Part shown: positions 9,767 to 18,379 of the stretch, in pieces | Position numbering within the stretch: position 1 is the stretch's first letter | Layout of the letters: every line of letters starts with the position of its first letter | Assembly (NCBI RefSeq): GCF_000739575.1 | Contig: NZ_BBJO01000024.1 | Location: forward strand, 91,090 to 155,089 | Reading direction: 5' to 3' | Length of the DNA stretch: 64,000 nucleotides | DNA from: Halobellus rufus | GTDB lineage: Archaea > Halobacteriota > Halobacteria > Halobacteriales > Haloferacaceae | Translations under genes and position numbers: made by a program | The notes under the pieces: model-generated | Seen by the model: the letters and a program-made list of their open reading frames with translations, nothing else | Databases searched by the model: none | Told to the model about the DNA's origin: nothing

Positions 9767-11869
9767 CTAGCCGGGGGTCCCGAGCGCGGCCGCGAAGTTT
9801 CTCGGCGCGTATCGCTTCCCGTCGACAGTCGTGATAGCAGGCGCGAACTTGAAGCCGAACTGTCGAAGTGGCTCACCAGTCACCTCGGCCCACCGACGAG
9901 CACCTTCTCGAAGGAGCTGACGAGCTTCTCGCAACGTCGACGGGTTGAATCCAATATCTAGGTCGTCAGGATCAGCCCCCTCTGTTCGACTGATCTTTCC
10001 ACCATATCTATCCAGCCACCGACACCACGGGTCATCATCAGCATATGATTCGGCTCGTGTGAGGCTGTCGAGTGCACTTTCCCACCCAGCTTGAATGCTT
10101 TGAGAAACCGAGTCGATATACCCCGTCAGTTCCTGAGCGATGTACTTCGACCCTAGTTGTACTTCTCCATATGAGTGGTCAACGAGAGGGCCGAGCCGTT
10201 TGAGCGCTCGATAGATCGTGTCTAAATGAACACCAATTGATTCGGCTAACTCGCTGGGTGATATCTTCCCACCATCGGTGAGAAGTGTCTCAACAAGTTC
10301 GGTGTCCGTCGTGTTCATCTGGCTCGCAATCGCGAAAATCTGGTCATCCTGTTTTGACTCAGTCCGGGGCAAGCTACCTGAAACGAGTTTTCTCCATCGA
10401 CGCGACCCAGCAACCTCGAAATAATCATCAGCGACGTACGCGCCTTCAGTAGGGTCAGTAGAAATCCCGGACCACTCTAGGACGTTTAGTAGGGCTTCGT
10501 CGAGTTCTCTGGTAAGCGTGTCCAGATCGTCCCAGTAGACCGTTCCGTCGTTGATTGAGTTCTGAAGAGAAACACCAATCTTCGGGTTTTCGAGCTCTGT
10601 TCCCTCAACGGCATCTGGATTCCGCATATGATAGTGCTTGAACTCCTTCGCTAGAGAATGACCACCAATCAGTTCAGCTGCACGCCGTGAATCGATTGTT
10701 GTAGTGTGGTAGTGGCCTGGACATTCACGGTCATCTCGTACTGATTTCACATATCCTTCCCGGTCACCAGCTAGGAGCATCGAAATCCGGGTAAGGGTCC
10801 CGTCGTATGCAATGACTCGTCCACTGAGTGCCTTTAGAATACGTACGAATAGCTCAGCGTCGACGATGTTCGACGAATGGTGTATCCTATCAGAGTCAAA
10901 GTCCCCCGGATTAATTGGGGTATGACTGTCAAACCGGAATCCTTGGCGGTCTGCGAGTGCGCCGAGTGCCTGCTGTAGAACCCTAGGGTATTGTTCGAAG
11001 TCCCAGTTGGAGCCTTCGACCTCAACATCGTATCCCTCGATACCACACGGATTGGACATCGATCGTAGCCCTTCCTTGGTTTCGATATCGGGCCAGCGCG
11101 GTGAGATTAGGAAATACGCGCGCTTTCGAGCCTCAGATTTGGCGTCATCCCAGGAAGAGTATGCACTCGGATAGACGTAGATCAGGTACTCTCGAACCTC
11201 GTCGAGCTCGAAGTTTGGCGAATCGCGTGCCGCGATACCGGATTCTTTGAAACGGAACTGAACTGTCCATTCATCTCCACCGATATTGACGCCAGTCCGT
11301 AGCGGACCGTGCTTCTCGAAGTCGTGCTCCTTTTGCAGAGAGTTAAGTCCGAAGTACGATCGAAGCGGATTCTCGCGATCTGCACAGTCCCATTTGAGGT
11401 ACCCGTGGAACTCGTGCGGTTGCGGATCGATGAAGAGTCTCGAAAAGCTCTCACTGTCCTCGCCCTCGGTTTCCGTCGCGGAGCTGTCCTCCTGCTCTGC
11501 TTCCTCCTGTATGGCACTGTGATACGCGTCACAGGATTTTAGATGCTCCTCCGATGATTCCTGACTCTGTATCTCTTCCTCGCAGTGGAGACACTGTGCA
11601 ACCGGCTCTGCTTTGCATCGTCCCTGGTGATGGTGCGCTACGTCGATATCTGAGAATTTACAGCGGCAGAATCGACATCGGGCAACGTACTTGGGCGCAA
11701 GATAGCTACGCCGCTGGGAACGCGTAGGAGTCTGAGAAATAGTCTGCCTCTCCGACCTGATACGGTCTGCCTCCGATTGCTCGACCGACGATTGAACCGA
11801 ATCCGGGTCGTCAGCAGTGACGGCTTCGGCGTCGTCGAGCTGGTCGAAGAAATCCTCTGGTTCGGTCAT
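9767..11869 (-). CDS. large zinc-finger / winged-helix DNA-binding protein
   Basis: 700 aa from the ATG at 11869 (a GTG three codons earlier is possible). After an acidic, disordered ~50-residue N-terminus come two adjacent zinc fingers: Cys65/Cys68/His79-81/Cys85 and Cys93/Cys96/His109/Cys113. A long central region is unrecognised. Around residues 520-590 a winged helix is visible (ISPSELAESIGVHLDTIYRALKRL), a MarR/HTH-like fold. Proteins of this layout recur in haloarchaeal accessory regions near tRNA genes; I cannot name the family or its function. It is transcribed away from the tRNA-Phe gene and is the last gene before it, a position often held by element-borne control or replication genes. 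Confidence 0.7.
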   Translation of the reverse strand: MTEPEDFFDQLDDAEAVTADDPDSVQSSVEQSEADRIRSERQTISQTPTRSQRRSYLAPKYVARCRFCRCKFSDIDVAHHHQGRCKAEPVAQCLHCEEEIQSQESSEEHLKSCDAYHSAIQEEAEQEDSSATETEGEDSESFSRLFIDPQPHEFHGYLKWDCADRENPLRSYFGLNSLQKEHDFEKHGPLRTGVNIGGDEWTVQFRFKESGIAARDSPNFELDEVREYLIYVYPSAYSSWDDAKSEARKRAYFLISPRWPDIETKEGLRSMSNPCGIEGYDVEVEGSNWDFEQYPRVLQQALGALADRQGFRFDSHTPINPGDFDSDRIHHSSNIVDAELFVRILKALSGRVIAYDGTLTRISMLLAGDREGYVKSVRDDRECPGHYHTTTIDSRRAAELIGGHSLAKEFKHYHMRNPDAVEGTELENPKIGVSLQNSINDGTVYWDDLDTLTRELDEALLNVLEWSGISTDPTEGAYVADDYFEVAGSRRWRKLVSGSLPRTESKQDDQIFAIASQMNTTDTELVETLLTDGGKISPSELAESIGVHLDTIYRALKRLGPLVDHSYGEVQLGSKYIAQELTGYIDSVSQSIQAGWESALDSLTRAESYADDDPWCRWLDRYGGKISRTEGADPDDLDIGFNPSTLREARQLLREGARRWAEVTGEPLRQFGFKFAPAITTVDGKRYAPRNFAAALGTPG

Positions 11870-12327
11870 CGTGACCACCGACCCCCGTTCCGTTCTGTGG
11901 CAGCGTAACGCTCAAACCGCAGTGGTGAGACGTTAGACACGCCCGACCACCTCCTTTGCCTGTATTGGTTTGGGAGAGGGTTGGCGTCCAACGGCTTCCC
12001 GTAATGATTGGGAAGTTGGTCGTTGGACTCTATAGACACGGAGGCGCTCGCCGCTGAGGGTCAGAACTTTGGAACGGTTGTGGACCCTCGCGATTTGCCT
12101 TTGGCTTACACTTGGAACTTTTCTACTTAGAGCGACGTCCAACGTGCGCCTCAACCAGAGCTTAGATTTCTCCCGATCTAACCTAGTAATCCCTTCAAGA
12201 CGGTAATACAGCGAAATACTCCCGGCTATGCAGTCGCAACTGGAGCTGGTGAATCCAAACCTGGAATGTGGCGCGACACGACACTCTAAGAGGAATGTCG
12301 TACGGGAATGTGAACCAGGAAGGGTAT
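11870..12327. other. gene-free stretch between accessory region and tRNA-Phe
   Basis: About 460 bp. It carries the promoter of the zinc-finger gene at its left end. A minus-strand frame at 11,933-12,154 has an HTH-like run (SVSQRQIARVHNRSKVLTL) but no good start or family match, so I do not call it. It ends directly against the 3' end of tRNA-Phe, where an attachment site would be expected if the region to the left is integrated. Confidence 0.4.
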
Positions 12328-12400
12328 GCCGCCTCCCGGATTTGAACCGGGGACAGCTCGATCTTCAGTCGAGTGCTCTCCCAGTCTGAGCTAAGGCGGC
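12328..12400 (-). tRNA. tRNA-Phe (GAA)
   Basis: 73 nt, minus strand. Acceptor arms GCCGCCT and AGGCGGC pair. The anticodon arm CTCGA-CTGAAGA-TCGAG gives anticodon GAA (Phe). The T-arm carries GGTTCAAATCC. CCA is not encoded. No intron is present. Its 3' end faces the accessory region at 1-12.3 kb, the usual geometry of tRNA-targeted integration. Confidence 0.96.
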
Positions 12401-12626
12401 GCGCACTTCGACCGACGCCGAGTATATAAAAAAGGGTTTCGGATCGGCTTGCCACGCGAACGGCGTCCCACGTCGCCGTCGCGCGAAACTGTCACGCGAG
12501 AGAGATAGATCGGCGAGAACAGCCCACGGCGAATCCGATTCGGTGGGGCTGGACTGGCAGGGACTATCGCGGGCGCGGTGCGGACGGGCGATAGTTCCGG
12601 TACTGGGCTGAGCGGCGACGGGACGC

Positions 12627-13637
12627 TCACTCGGCCACGCGGACGACCTGCTTTCCGACGTTGTCGCCGGAGAACAGCCCCAGGAACGCATCCGGTGCGT
12701 TCTCTAAGCCCTCGACGACAGTTTCGCGGTGGTCGATCTCGCCGCTTGCGACCCACGCTGCGAGCTGTTCGCTCGCCTCCTCGAACCGGGTCGCGTAGTC
12801 GCCGACGAGAAAGCCCTGGACCGTCGCACGCGGGGCGATGAGCTGCGGCAGCTTTCGAGGGCCGGTCGGGACGCTCTCGGCGTTGTAGTGCGCGATCTGT
12901 CCGCAGACGGCCACGCGGGCGTCGAGGTTCAGTTTCGTGAACACGGCGTCCGTGATCGGCCCGCCGACGTTGTCGTAGTAGACGTCGACGCCGCCTGGTG
13001 CGACCTCCTCGAGTGCGGCTCCGTAGTCGTCGGTCGCTTTGTAATTGACCGCGGCGTCGAAGCCGAGGTCGTCGGTGAGCCAGCGAATCTTCTCGTCAGA
13101 GCCGGCGAATCCGACGACGCGGCAGCCGTTCAGCTTCGCGATCTGCCCGACGACCGAACCGACCGCACCCGCTGCCCCGGAAACGACGACGGTGTCGCCG
13201 GGGTTGGGGTCGCCGACGTCGAGCAAGCCGAAGTACGCCGTCCGGCCCGGCATCCCGAGGACGCCGAGGTAGGCGGGCGGGTCGGCGATCTCGGGATCGA
13301 CGGGGGCGACGTCACCTGCATCGAGAACGCTGTACTCAGCCCACGTGCCTTCGCCGGTCACGAGGTCGCCGGCGTCGTACTGGTCGCTCTTACTCTCGAT
13401 CACTTCGCCGACGACTCCTCCGCTCAGGACGTCGCCGACGTCCCACGGCTCCGCGTACGATTCGCTGTCTCGCATCCGGCCGCGCATATACGGATCGACG
13501 GAGAGGTACTCGACGCGAACGAGCAGTTCACCTTCGGCGGGCTCTGGTACGTCCGCCGCTCTGAGTTCGAAGCAGTCAGCGTCTGGTTCGCCTGCTGGCC
13601 GTTCGACGAAGTACCAACTGCGGTTTGTGTCTTCCAC
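12627..13637 (-). CDS. NADP-dependent oxidoreductase, zinc-free MDR (alkenal/quinone reductase) family
   Basis: 336 aa, full length for the leukotriene B4 dehydrogenase/CurA-like branch of medium-chain reductases. The N-terminal GroES-like domain has SVDPYMRGRM. The Rossmann domain carries VSGAAGAVGSVVGQIAK, the NADP(H) P-loop, and then YYDNVGG typical of this branch. It likely reduces alpha,beta-unsaturated carbonyls or quinones with NADPH. No zinc-binding cysteines are seen, in keeping with the family. It stands alone in GC-rich chromosome-like DNA and is upstream of a divergent small gene. Substrate unknown. Confidence 0.9.
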   Translation of the reverse strand: MEDTNRSWYFVERPAGEPDADCFELRAADVPEPAEGELLVRVEYLSVDPYMRGRMRDSESYAEPWDVGDVLSGGVVGEVIESKSDQYDAGDLVTGEGTWAEYSVLDAGDVAPVDPEIADPPAYLGVLGMPGRTAYFGLLDVGDPNPGDTVVVSGAAGAVGSVVGQIAKLNGCRVVGFAGSDEKIRWLTDDLGFDAAVNYKATDDYGAALEEVAPGGVDVYYDNVGGPITDAVFTKLNLDARVAVCGQIAHYNAESVPTGPRKLPQLIAPRATVQGFLVGDYATRFEEASEQLAAWVASGEIDHRETVVEGLENAPDAFLGLFSGDNVGKQVVRVAE

Positions 13638-13845
13638 ACCTCGTTTCGGCTTGTTGCGTCAAAGAGACTTCGGGAGGCGGTAGGCTTCTGGGTGATCCGA
13701 GCAGTTGACTCGCCGAAGCGATCAGATACGGCAGGTCAGTACAGCCTTCCGGAGTCGACGTGTCGAACAGACGATATCGGAACGGGGCGAACCCCTCGCA
13801 TGGGAACATTCGCTCTCGGATGACTCTCGTGCATCTCGTCGAATC

Positions 13846-13968
13846 TCACTCGGTGACGTTTATCCCGCCGTGGACGGCTTCAGACGGCGTCATTCCGTAC
13901 TCTTCGATGAAGGACACGACCGCGAGCAGCGCCTCCTCGTGTGGGTTCGCGAAATGCGGTGAGGACAT
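13846..13968 (-). CDS. small hypothetical protein (40 aa)
   Basis: A 40-codon frame, ATG at 13966-13968, encoding an acidic helical peptide (NPHEEALLAVVSFIEEYGMTPSEAVHGG). A TATA-like run (CATATAAGT on this strand) lies about 30 nt upstream, suiting a nearly leaderless archaeal transcript. The helical core resembles the short helical part of haloarchaeal regulatory proteins, but I cannot name a family. It lies between two well supported genes, divergent from the kinase at 14096. Confidence 0.45.
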   Translation of the reverse strand: MSSPHFANPHEEALLAVVSFIEEYGMTPSEAVHGGINVTE

Positions 13969-14095
13969 CACTCCCGTCCGATACCGCTGACGAGTACTTA
14001 TATGACGCCATAGCAACAACAATAGCGATAACCCCCGTATCGACGGGGCCAGAACTCTCTGCCCCAAAGAGAGAATCACGGTTACAACGGATACG

Positions 14096-15487
14096 ATGGC
14101 CGACGAAGAGACCCCGGAGCCGAGAAACTATCAGCAGTTGATCAGCGTGTCGCCCGCGCCGGTCAACCTCTTCGACGACTCCGGAGAGATCATCTGGGGA
14201 AACGACGCTGTTCTCGACCTCTTGGGGCTTGATTCTAGAGAGGAGCTCATCGGTCGGTCCATCTTCGATTTCGTCGTCGCGGAGGACCAGTACACCGCAG
14301 AGCAAGAACTCGTCGACGTCGTCGAGTCGAAGACGGCGACGGGGCCGACGCCGATGCAGTTACGGCGTGCTGACGGTGAGATCCGGAGGATTCAGGTGTC
14401 CACTGCCCCCGGTCGGTTTCGGGGGAGAGACATCGGACAGGCAGTGGTCATCGACGTCACGGAACTGGAACGTGCCCACGAGGAACTCGAAACGGAACGG
14501 CAGTTCGTACAGAACGCGCTGAATGCCCTTCCGGACGTCTTCTACGTCATCACACCCGACGGAAAGCTGGATCGGTGGAACGACTCGCTGCTCGACGTCT
14601 CGGGATACGACGACGAGGAAGTCCGAGCGATGGACATCGAGGACTTCTTCGTGGAGTCGCACACCGAACGGATCTCCGAATCGATCGCGACGGCGTTCGC
14701 CGAGGGCGCTGACACCGTGGAAGCGACAGTCGTCACCAAGCAAGGGACGGAGATCCCGTTCGAGTTCCGCAAGCGACGACTCGTCGACGACGAGGACGTG
14801 ATCGGACTGGCCGGAATCGGTCGCGATATCTCCGAGCGGAAGGCCCGCGAGCAACACCTTCGCGCGGTTGACTACCTCTTGCAGCACAACCTCCGGAATC
14901 AGGTCAACATCATACAGGGATCTGTCGAATTGGTTTCAGACGCCAGTTCAGCGCGAGATCAGTCCGCAATCGATCGTATCGACGCGGCCGCCGAACGGCT
15001 GCTCTCGATCTTCGATAACCACCACCTCATCATCGACCAGTTGACGACACCGCAACCGAGGGAATCTATCGATGTGGTAGCGGTCCTCGACGCTATCGCC
15101 CGAGAACACGGCGAGGCGTATCCTGCGGCCACGATCACGACCAATCTCCCCGAGCGGGCGAACGTCTCGGGGGTGCACACACTCGAACTCGCACTCCGGG
15201 AGTTGGTCGAGAACGCGATCGAGCACAACGAGAGACAGGAGCCGCGGGTCGAAATCGACGTCGAGCACACCGACTCGGGAGTGGTAATCCGAATCAGCGA
15301 CGACGGCCCGCCCATCCCGGAGATGGAGTACCGATCGTTCTCGGAGGATTCGCTACTGAATTCGACGTACCACTCTGCGGGATTCGGTCTCTGGTTCGTC
15401 TACCACGCCGTGCGGCAGTCCGGTGGGTCACTACACTTCGATCGGAACGAAGAGCGCGGGAACGTCGTCACGGTCGAGCTTTCGTAG
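14096..15487 (+). CDS. PAS-domain sensor histidine kinase
   Basis: 463 aa, soluble, with two PAS domains (about residues 14-125 and 133-255), then the HisKA-like dimerisation box with phospho-acceptor His in LLQHNLRNQVNIIQG (about 263-277), and a HATPase domain with N-box ELVENAIEHN, G1 box ISDDGPPIP and G2 region SAGFGLWFVYHAV. No transmembrane segment, so it senses an internal signal, perhaps redox or light through PAS. The H-box is of the haloarchaeal type. No response regulator is adjacent, so the partner is unknown. Confidence 0.92.
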   Translation: MADEETPEPRNYQQLISVSPAPVNLFDDSGEIIWGNDAVLDLLGLDSREELIGRSIFDFVVAEDQYTAEQELVDVVESKTATGPTPMQLRRADGEIRRIQVSTAPGRFRGRDIGQAVVIDVTELERAHEELETERQFVQNALNALPDVFYVITPDGKLDRWNDSLLDVSGYDDEEVRAMDIEDFFVESHTERISESIATAFAEGADTVEATVVTKQGTEIPFEFRKRRLVDDEDVIGLAGIGRDISERKAREQHLRAVDYLLQHNLRNQVNIIQGSVELVSDASSARDQSAIDRIDAAAERLLSIFDNHHLIIDQLTTPQPRESIDVVAVLDAIAREHGEAYPAATITTNLPERANVSGVHTLELALRELVENAIEHNERQEPRVEIDVEHTDSGVVIRISDDGPPIPEMEYRSFSEDSLLNSTYHSAGFGLWFVYHAVRQSGGSLHFDRNEERGNVVTVELS

Positions 15488-15515
15488 TGTTCGCAGAACG
15501 GCCACGCATCGACCC

Positions 15516-16604
15516 TCACTCGGACGACGCGTCCAGACCGCTATTCGGCGGCGGCTCGAACCGCAACAGGACGCGCTTGTGGCGGGTCCCGTCTCGAGTC
15601 TCGACGGTATTCGCCTCGGTCAATCCGTCGAACTCGAACGCCAGCACTCTGTTCAGGGAGCTCCAGTCGCGACCGGTGACGTTGTGCCATCGATACCACC
15701 GCAACACGGCGCGTCGGAGCCGCGGGTGCCGGAGGTACGTGCGGACGTCCAGGTGCGCGAACCCGTAGTCGACGACCAGCTCGGGCCGGCGACCGAGTTC
15801 CCGGCGCAGGTACGGGAGCAGCTCGGCGTCGAGCGTCTCGGCCACCGCGGCGCTCCGGGCCGCCGCGAGTGAGTAAGCGTTCACAAGCTGTCCCCGGGCG
15901 ACGAGTCCGCGGAGGAGCGCGCCGATCCGGTCCGGCCGGCGGAGCGCGCTCGCGGGGAGGACGTGGAGACACGACGCCGTCACGAGCGGCAGCCAGAGGA
16001 TCACCGCGACCGCGACGCCGACGGCTGTTTCGGGGAGACCCGCACCGAAGAAGCCGACGACCGCCAGCGCCGCGACGACGGCGCCGACGACCGCCAGCGT
16101 CACCGACACCGCCACGAGCTCGACGACCGTGTCGACGCCGGTCCCCGCCTCGTACGCCTCGCGTCCGTCTCGGGGCGGAACGTCGGCCACGAAGACGGGC
16201 ACGCGGTCGCCGTCGAGGTTCGCCCGGAGAAGTTCCTCGTACTGCGGCTGCCGGCGCAGCTCGTCGAGGAGCAGGTTCTCGTACCGCGTGCCCGCATCCT
16301 CTACGACCACGCCGTCGGCCGCGTCGAGCAGGGCGTCCGGCAACTCGGTCGTCTCGCTGTGGCTCCCCGGCACGACATAACAGGTGCCGGCCGCGGTGTA
16401 CGCGGTGGTGACGCCGGCGCCTGGGCGGGGTCGGGCGTATCCTCGTCCGTCGGATCGGACGTCGACTCGGGGGGCGTCTGCGAGCCGACGTACCGCGTCG
16501 TGAGCCGTGGCACGCGCCGCAGTACGGAAACCCGGCGAAAGAAGGTTTCGTCGGTCGGCGTCGACGCGGCCGCCTTGCGGGGTCGAACGCCGGACTCGGA
16601 TCAC
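15516..16604 (-). CDS. hypothetical membrane protein, coupled to upstream gene
   Basis: 362 aa. The central part has a long hydrophobic stretch (VVELVAVSVTLAVVGAVVAALAVVGFF then a second segment ending ILWLPLVTA), so two or three TM helices around residues 155-215. The N-terminal half (YVVPGSHSE ... DGVVVEDAGTRYENLLLDELRRQ) faintly recalls TraB/TIKI-type proteins, but without their metal residues; I do not claim it. The GTG start overlaps the stop of the gene above as GTGA, so translation is coupled. Extremely GC-rich. Function unknown. Confidence 0.65.
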   Translation of the reverse strand: MIRVRRSTPQGGRVDADRRNLLSPGFRTAARATAHDAVRRLADAPRVDVRSDGRGYARPRPGAGVTTAYTAAGTCYVVPGSHSETTELPDALLDAADGVVVEDAGTRYENLLLDELRRQPQYEELLRANLDGDRVPVFVADVPPRDGREAYEAGTGVDTVVELVAVSVTLAVVGAVVAALAVVGFFGAGLPETAVGVAVAVILWLPLVTASCLHVLPASALRRPDRIGALLRGLVARGQLVNAYSLAAARSAAVAETLDAELLPYLRRELGRRPELVVDYGFAHLDVRTYLRHPRLRRAVLRWYRWHNVTGRDWSSLNRVLAFEFDGLTEANTVETRDGTRHKRVLLRFEPPPNSGLDASSE

Positions 16605-16918
16605 CCGCGCGTGTCGTCGGTCGTCTCGTCGCGGGTCGCGTCGCGCGTCTCGTCGCGCAGTTCGGACTTGATCGCCGCCGTGAGCGTCTCCTCTGCGTCC
16701 GCGACGTCGGGGTCGTTCGGCGGGGAGACGACCTCCGGGTCGATCCCGAACTCCTCTTCCCCGGGGAGCGGTTCTCTGGCGTGTATCTCACTTCGGATCT
16801 CGTCGAGTGCGTCCATAACGAACGGCGTTTGTGCGCCGCTTTCCAGCTCCGCCTTCGCCATCGTCAGCTGGTAGTCGCTCGCGGTCCGGATCCGCTCTCT
16901 GAGATACGGGTCTAACAT
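16601..16918 (-). CDS. small acidic hypothetical protein (105 aa)
   Basis: 105 aa, starting MLDPYLRERIRTASDYQLTM. The N-terminal ~50 residues form an amphipathic helical domain; the C-terminal ~45 are acidic and Thr/Asp/Arg-rich (DETRDATRDETTDD), probably disordered. It overlaps the next gene by 4 bp (GTGA) and follows the zinc-ribbon gene after 1 bp, so the three genes 17084 to 15516 form one operon. No family recognised. Confidence 0.65.
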   Translation of the reverse strand: MLDPYLRERIRTASDYQLTMAKAELESGAQTPFVMDALDEIRSEIHAREPLPGEEEFGIDPEVVSPPNDPDVADAEETLTAAIKSELRDETRDATRDETTDDTRG

Positions 16919-16919
16919 C

Positions 16920-17084
16920 TCACTCCGCGGCTATCGAAAATTTCTTTTTACAGTTCGAACACGAGGCCTGGATGGGATATTCGCCATCGAAAGTGGATAC
17001 GGCTTTGATCACCGCGTCCTCCGACGGTAGCGTTCCACGCGTATCTTTGCCACAGTACGGGCAGGCGACGTTCGTCGTCGGCAT
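16920..17084 (-). CDS. small zinc-ribbon protein (54 aa)
   Basis: 54 aa from the ATG at 17084. Two CXXC knuckles, CPYC (residues 8-11) and CSNC (42-45), are ~30 residues apart, the spacing of a single zinc ribbon. Longer upstream starts exist but add no recognisable sequence. First gene of the three-gene operon with 16601-16918 and 15516-16604. Such small CPxCG-type proteins are abundant in haloarchaea; the specific role is unknown. Confidence 0.7.
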   Translation of the reverse strand: MPTTNVACPYCGKDTRGTLPSEDAVIKAVSTFDGEYPIQASCSNCKKKFSIAAE

Positions 17085-17299
17085 ACGCGAGTGTGTTCCT
17101 ATCGAGTTCATAAATACTCTCGGGACGTGATGGTCCACTGAGACGATACGGTCCCGAGGCCCGCCATCGTCACGGACGCCGACTCGGTAGCCGTGGGCCC
17201 GTATACGTGTCGTACTTGATATCCTGTGCACACGCCAACGGTCACTTTCATAACATCCTCGGGTGCGTCTCTACCCTGTTTTCGGCGAAGATCAGCCAA

Positions 17300-18175
17300 T
17301 CAGAGACGCACTTCGTAGTGAGAGTCGTCGATGACGTGCAGCTTTGCAAGACACGGGCGTTCCTCGCCCATCGGGAGCCCCGAACACTCGTAAATGCTGT
17401 ACCGAACTCCTTCTTTCACCGGACGCGCTCGCAGGTAGACAGGAACGACTCGATCGACGTCGAGCGACAGCGAGGTTTCAGCTGCGAGCGCCGGATAGCC
17501 CAGTTTGTGTTTGGCCAGTTCGTGCCGTCCCCCACACTTCGCCTCGATGACGAAGAGGATACGCTCGCCGTTCCGACGAGTCATCACGAGCGCGTCGATT
17601 TCGATCTGCCCGTCGTCGTGATGGAGGACCGTCGGCCGATCGGGGTGCGGCTCGAACTCGAACTCGAACGTTGACGCGACGGTCGTCGGCGCGGTTCCGA
17701 TCCGATCCGAATCGAGACCGAGCGCACGCGAAAGAAGCCCTGTCGAGAGAGCGAAGTTCACGAATCCCGTCTCCGAGAACGTCGGCAGCGACCGATACAC
17801 TTCGAGCATATCTTGCACGTCCTGTCCGAGAGCGAGCGTGTCATCACCACCCTCCGAGTAATCCAATATCTCCCGGTCTACGGGGGGGAACTCCCGCTCG
17901 TCGATGAAGAAATCATCCAGGTGGTCTGGGACGTGAACGAGCGCGAACTGGGTTCCGGGGCCGTCCGTGGCCCGGCCCAGCCGCAGGACCATCGTGTCGT
18001 TGTCGTCCAACCGGCTCGCAAGCTCCGGCCGAGTGTCGATCGAGAGTTCCGTCGCCGTCCGGTACTGGCTCGAATCCTGACCGATCTCCTGCAAATACCC
18101 GACGAACGATCTCGGGCCGTATATCCCGTTAGCTGCCTCCCGTACCGAGCGCAACGCTGGATCCCAATGGCTCAC
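17300..18175 (-). CDS. PD-(D/E)XK nuclease-like protein
   Basis: 291 aa. The C-terminal half holds IEIDALVMTRR (Asp) followed 14 residues later by FVIEAKCGG (Glu-Ala-Lys), then a helix with HKLGYPALA: the PD-(D/E)XK layout. The N-terminal half is an unrecognised helical domain. It is the last chromosomal gene before the left attachment repeat of the 25-kb element, its start only ~50 bp from the repeat. It may be a restriction-type enzyme or a DNA-repair-like protein; with no partner methylase nearby, restriction is doubtful. Confidence 0.6.
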   Translation of the reverse strand: MSHWDPALRSVREAANGIYGPRSFVGYLQEIGQDSSQYRTATELSIDTRPELASRLDDNDTMVLRLGRATDGPGTQFALVHVPDHLDDFFIDEREFPPVDREILDYSEGGDDTLALGQDVQDMLEVYRSLPTFSETGFVNFALSTGLLSRALGLDSDRIGTAPTTVASTFEFEFEPHPDRPTVLHHDDGQIEIDALVMTRRNGERILFVIEAKCGGRHELAKHKLGYPALAAETSLSLDVDRVVPVYLRARPVKEGVRYSIYECSGLPMGEERPCLAKLHVIDDSHYEVRL

Positions 18176-18226
18176 GATACGTTTCAGTGGGACGAGTGGC
18201 GGCTAAACCCTGACGCCTGAAACCAG

Positions 18227-18301
18227 ATTGGGCTCCATCGCATCTACGCGATGAAATCGGTGCCTTAGAAACCGTGCGTGATACGTATGGGCTCGGGCGG
18301 A
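18227..18301. repeat. left attachment site (attL), 75-bp direct repeat
   Basis: 75 bp matching 43673-43747 at 72 of 75 positions. The three mismatches all lie in the first 32 bp; the remaining 43 bp (18259-18301) are identical. The last 13 bp (GGGCTCGGGCGGA, 18289-18301) are the 3' end of tRNA-Val, so this is the remnant left when an element integrated into that tRNA gene. The integrase gene begins 78 bp to the right. Confidence 0.92.
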
Positions 18302-18379
18302 ACTACCGCGCGTCGCGTGCGTTTCCTTCCCTGTCGGTTTCGGCGGCCTCCAGCCTCCTAACGGGGTTCTGTGAGACCG

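Noticed and set aside
12729..13823. 364-codon plus-strand frame over the oxidoreductase gene
   Set aside because: Antisense shadow of a well-recognised MDR gene; composition (Val/Asp/Arg-rich) is typical of reverse-strand reading.
15541..16791. 416-codon Arg/Pro-rich minus-strand frame
   Set aside because: Shadow of the 362-aa membrane protein and its upstream gene in a shifted frame; extreme Arg/Pro content.
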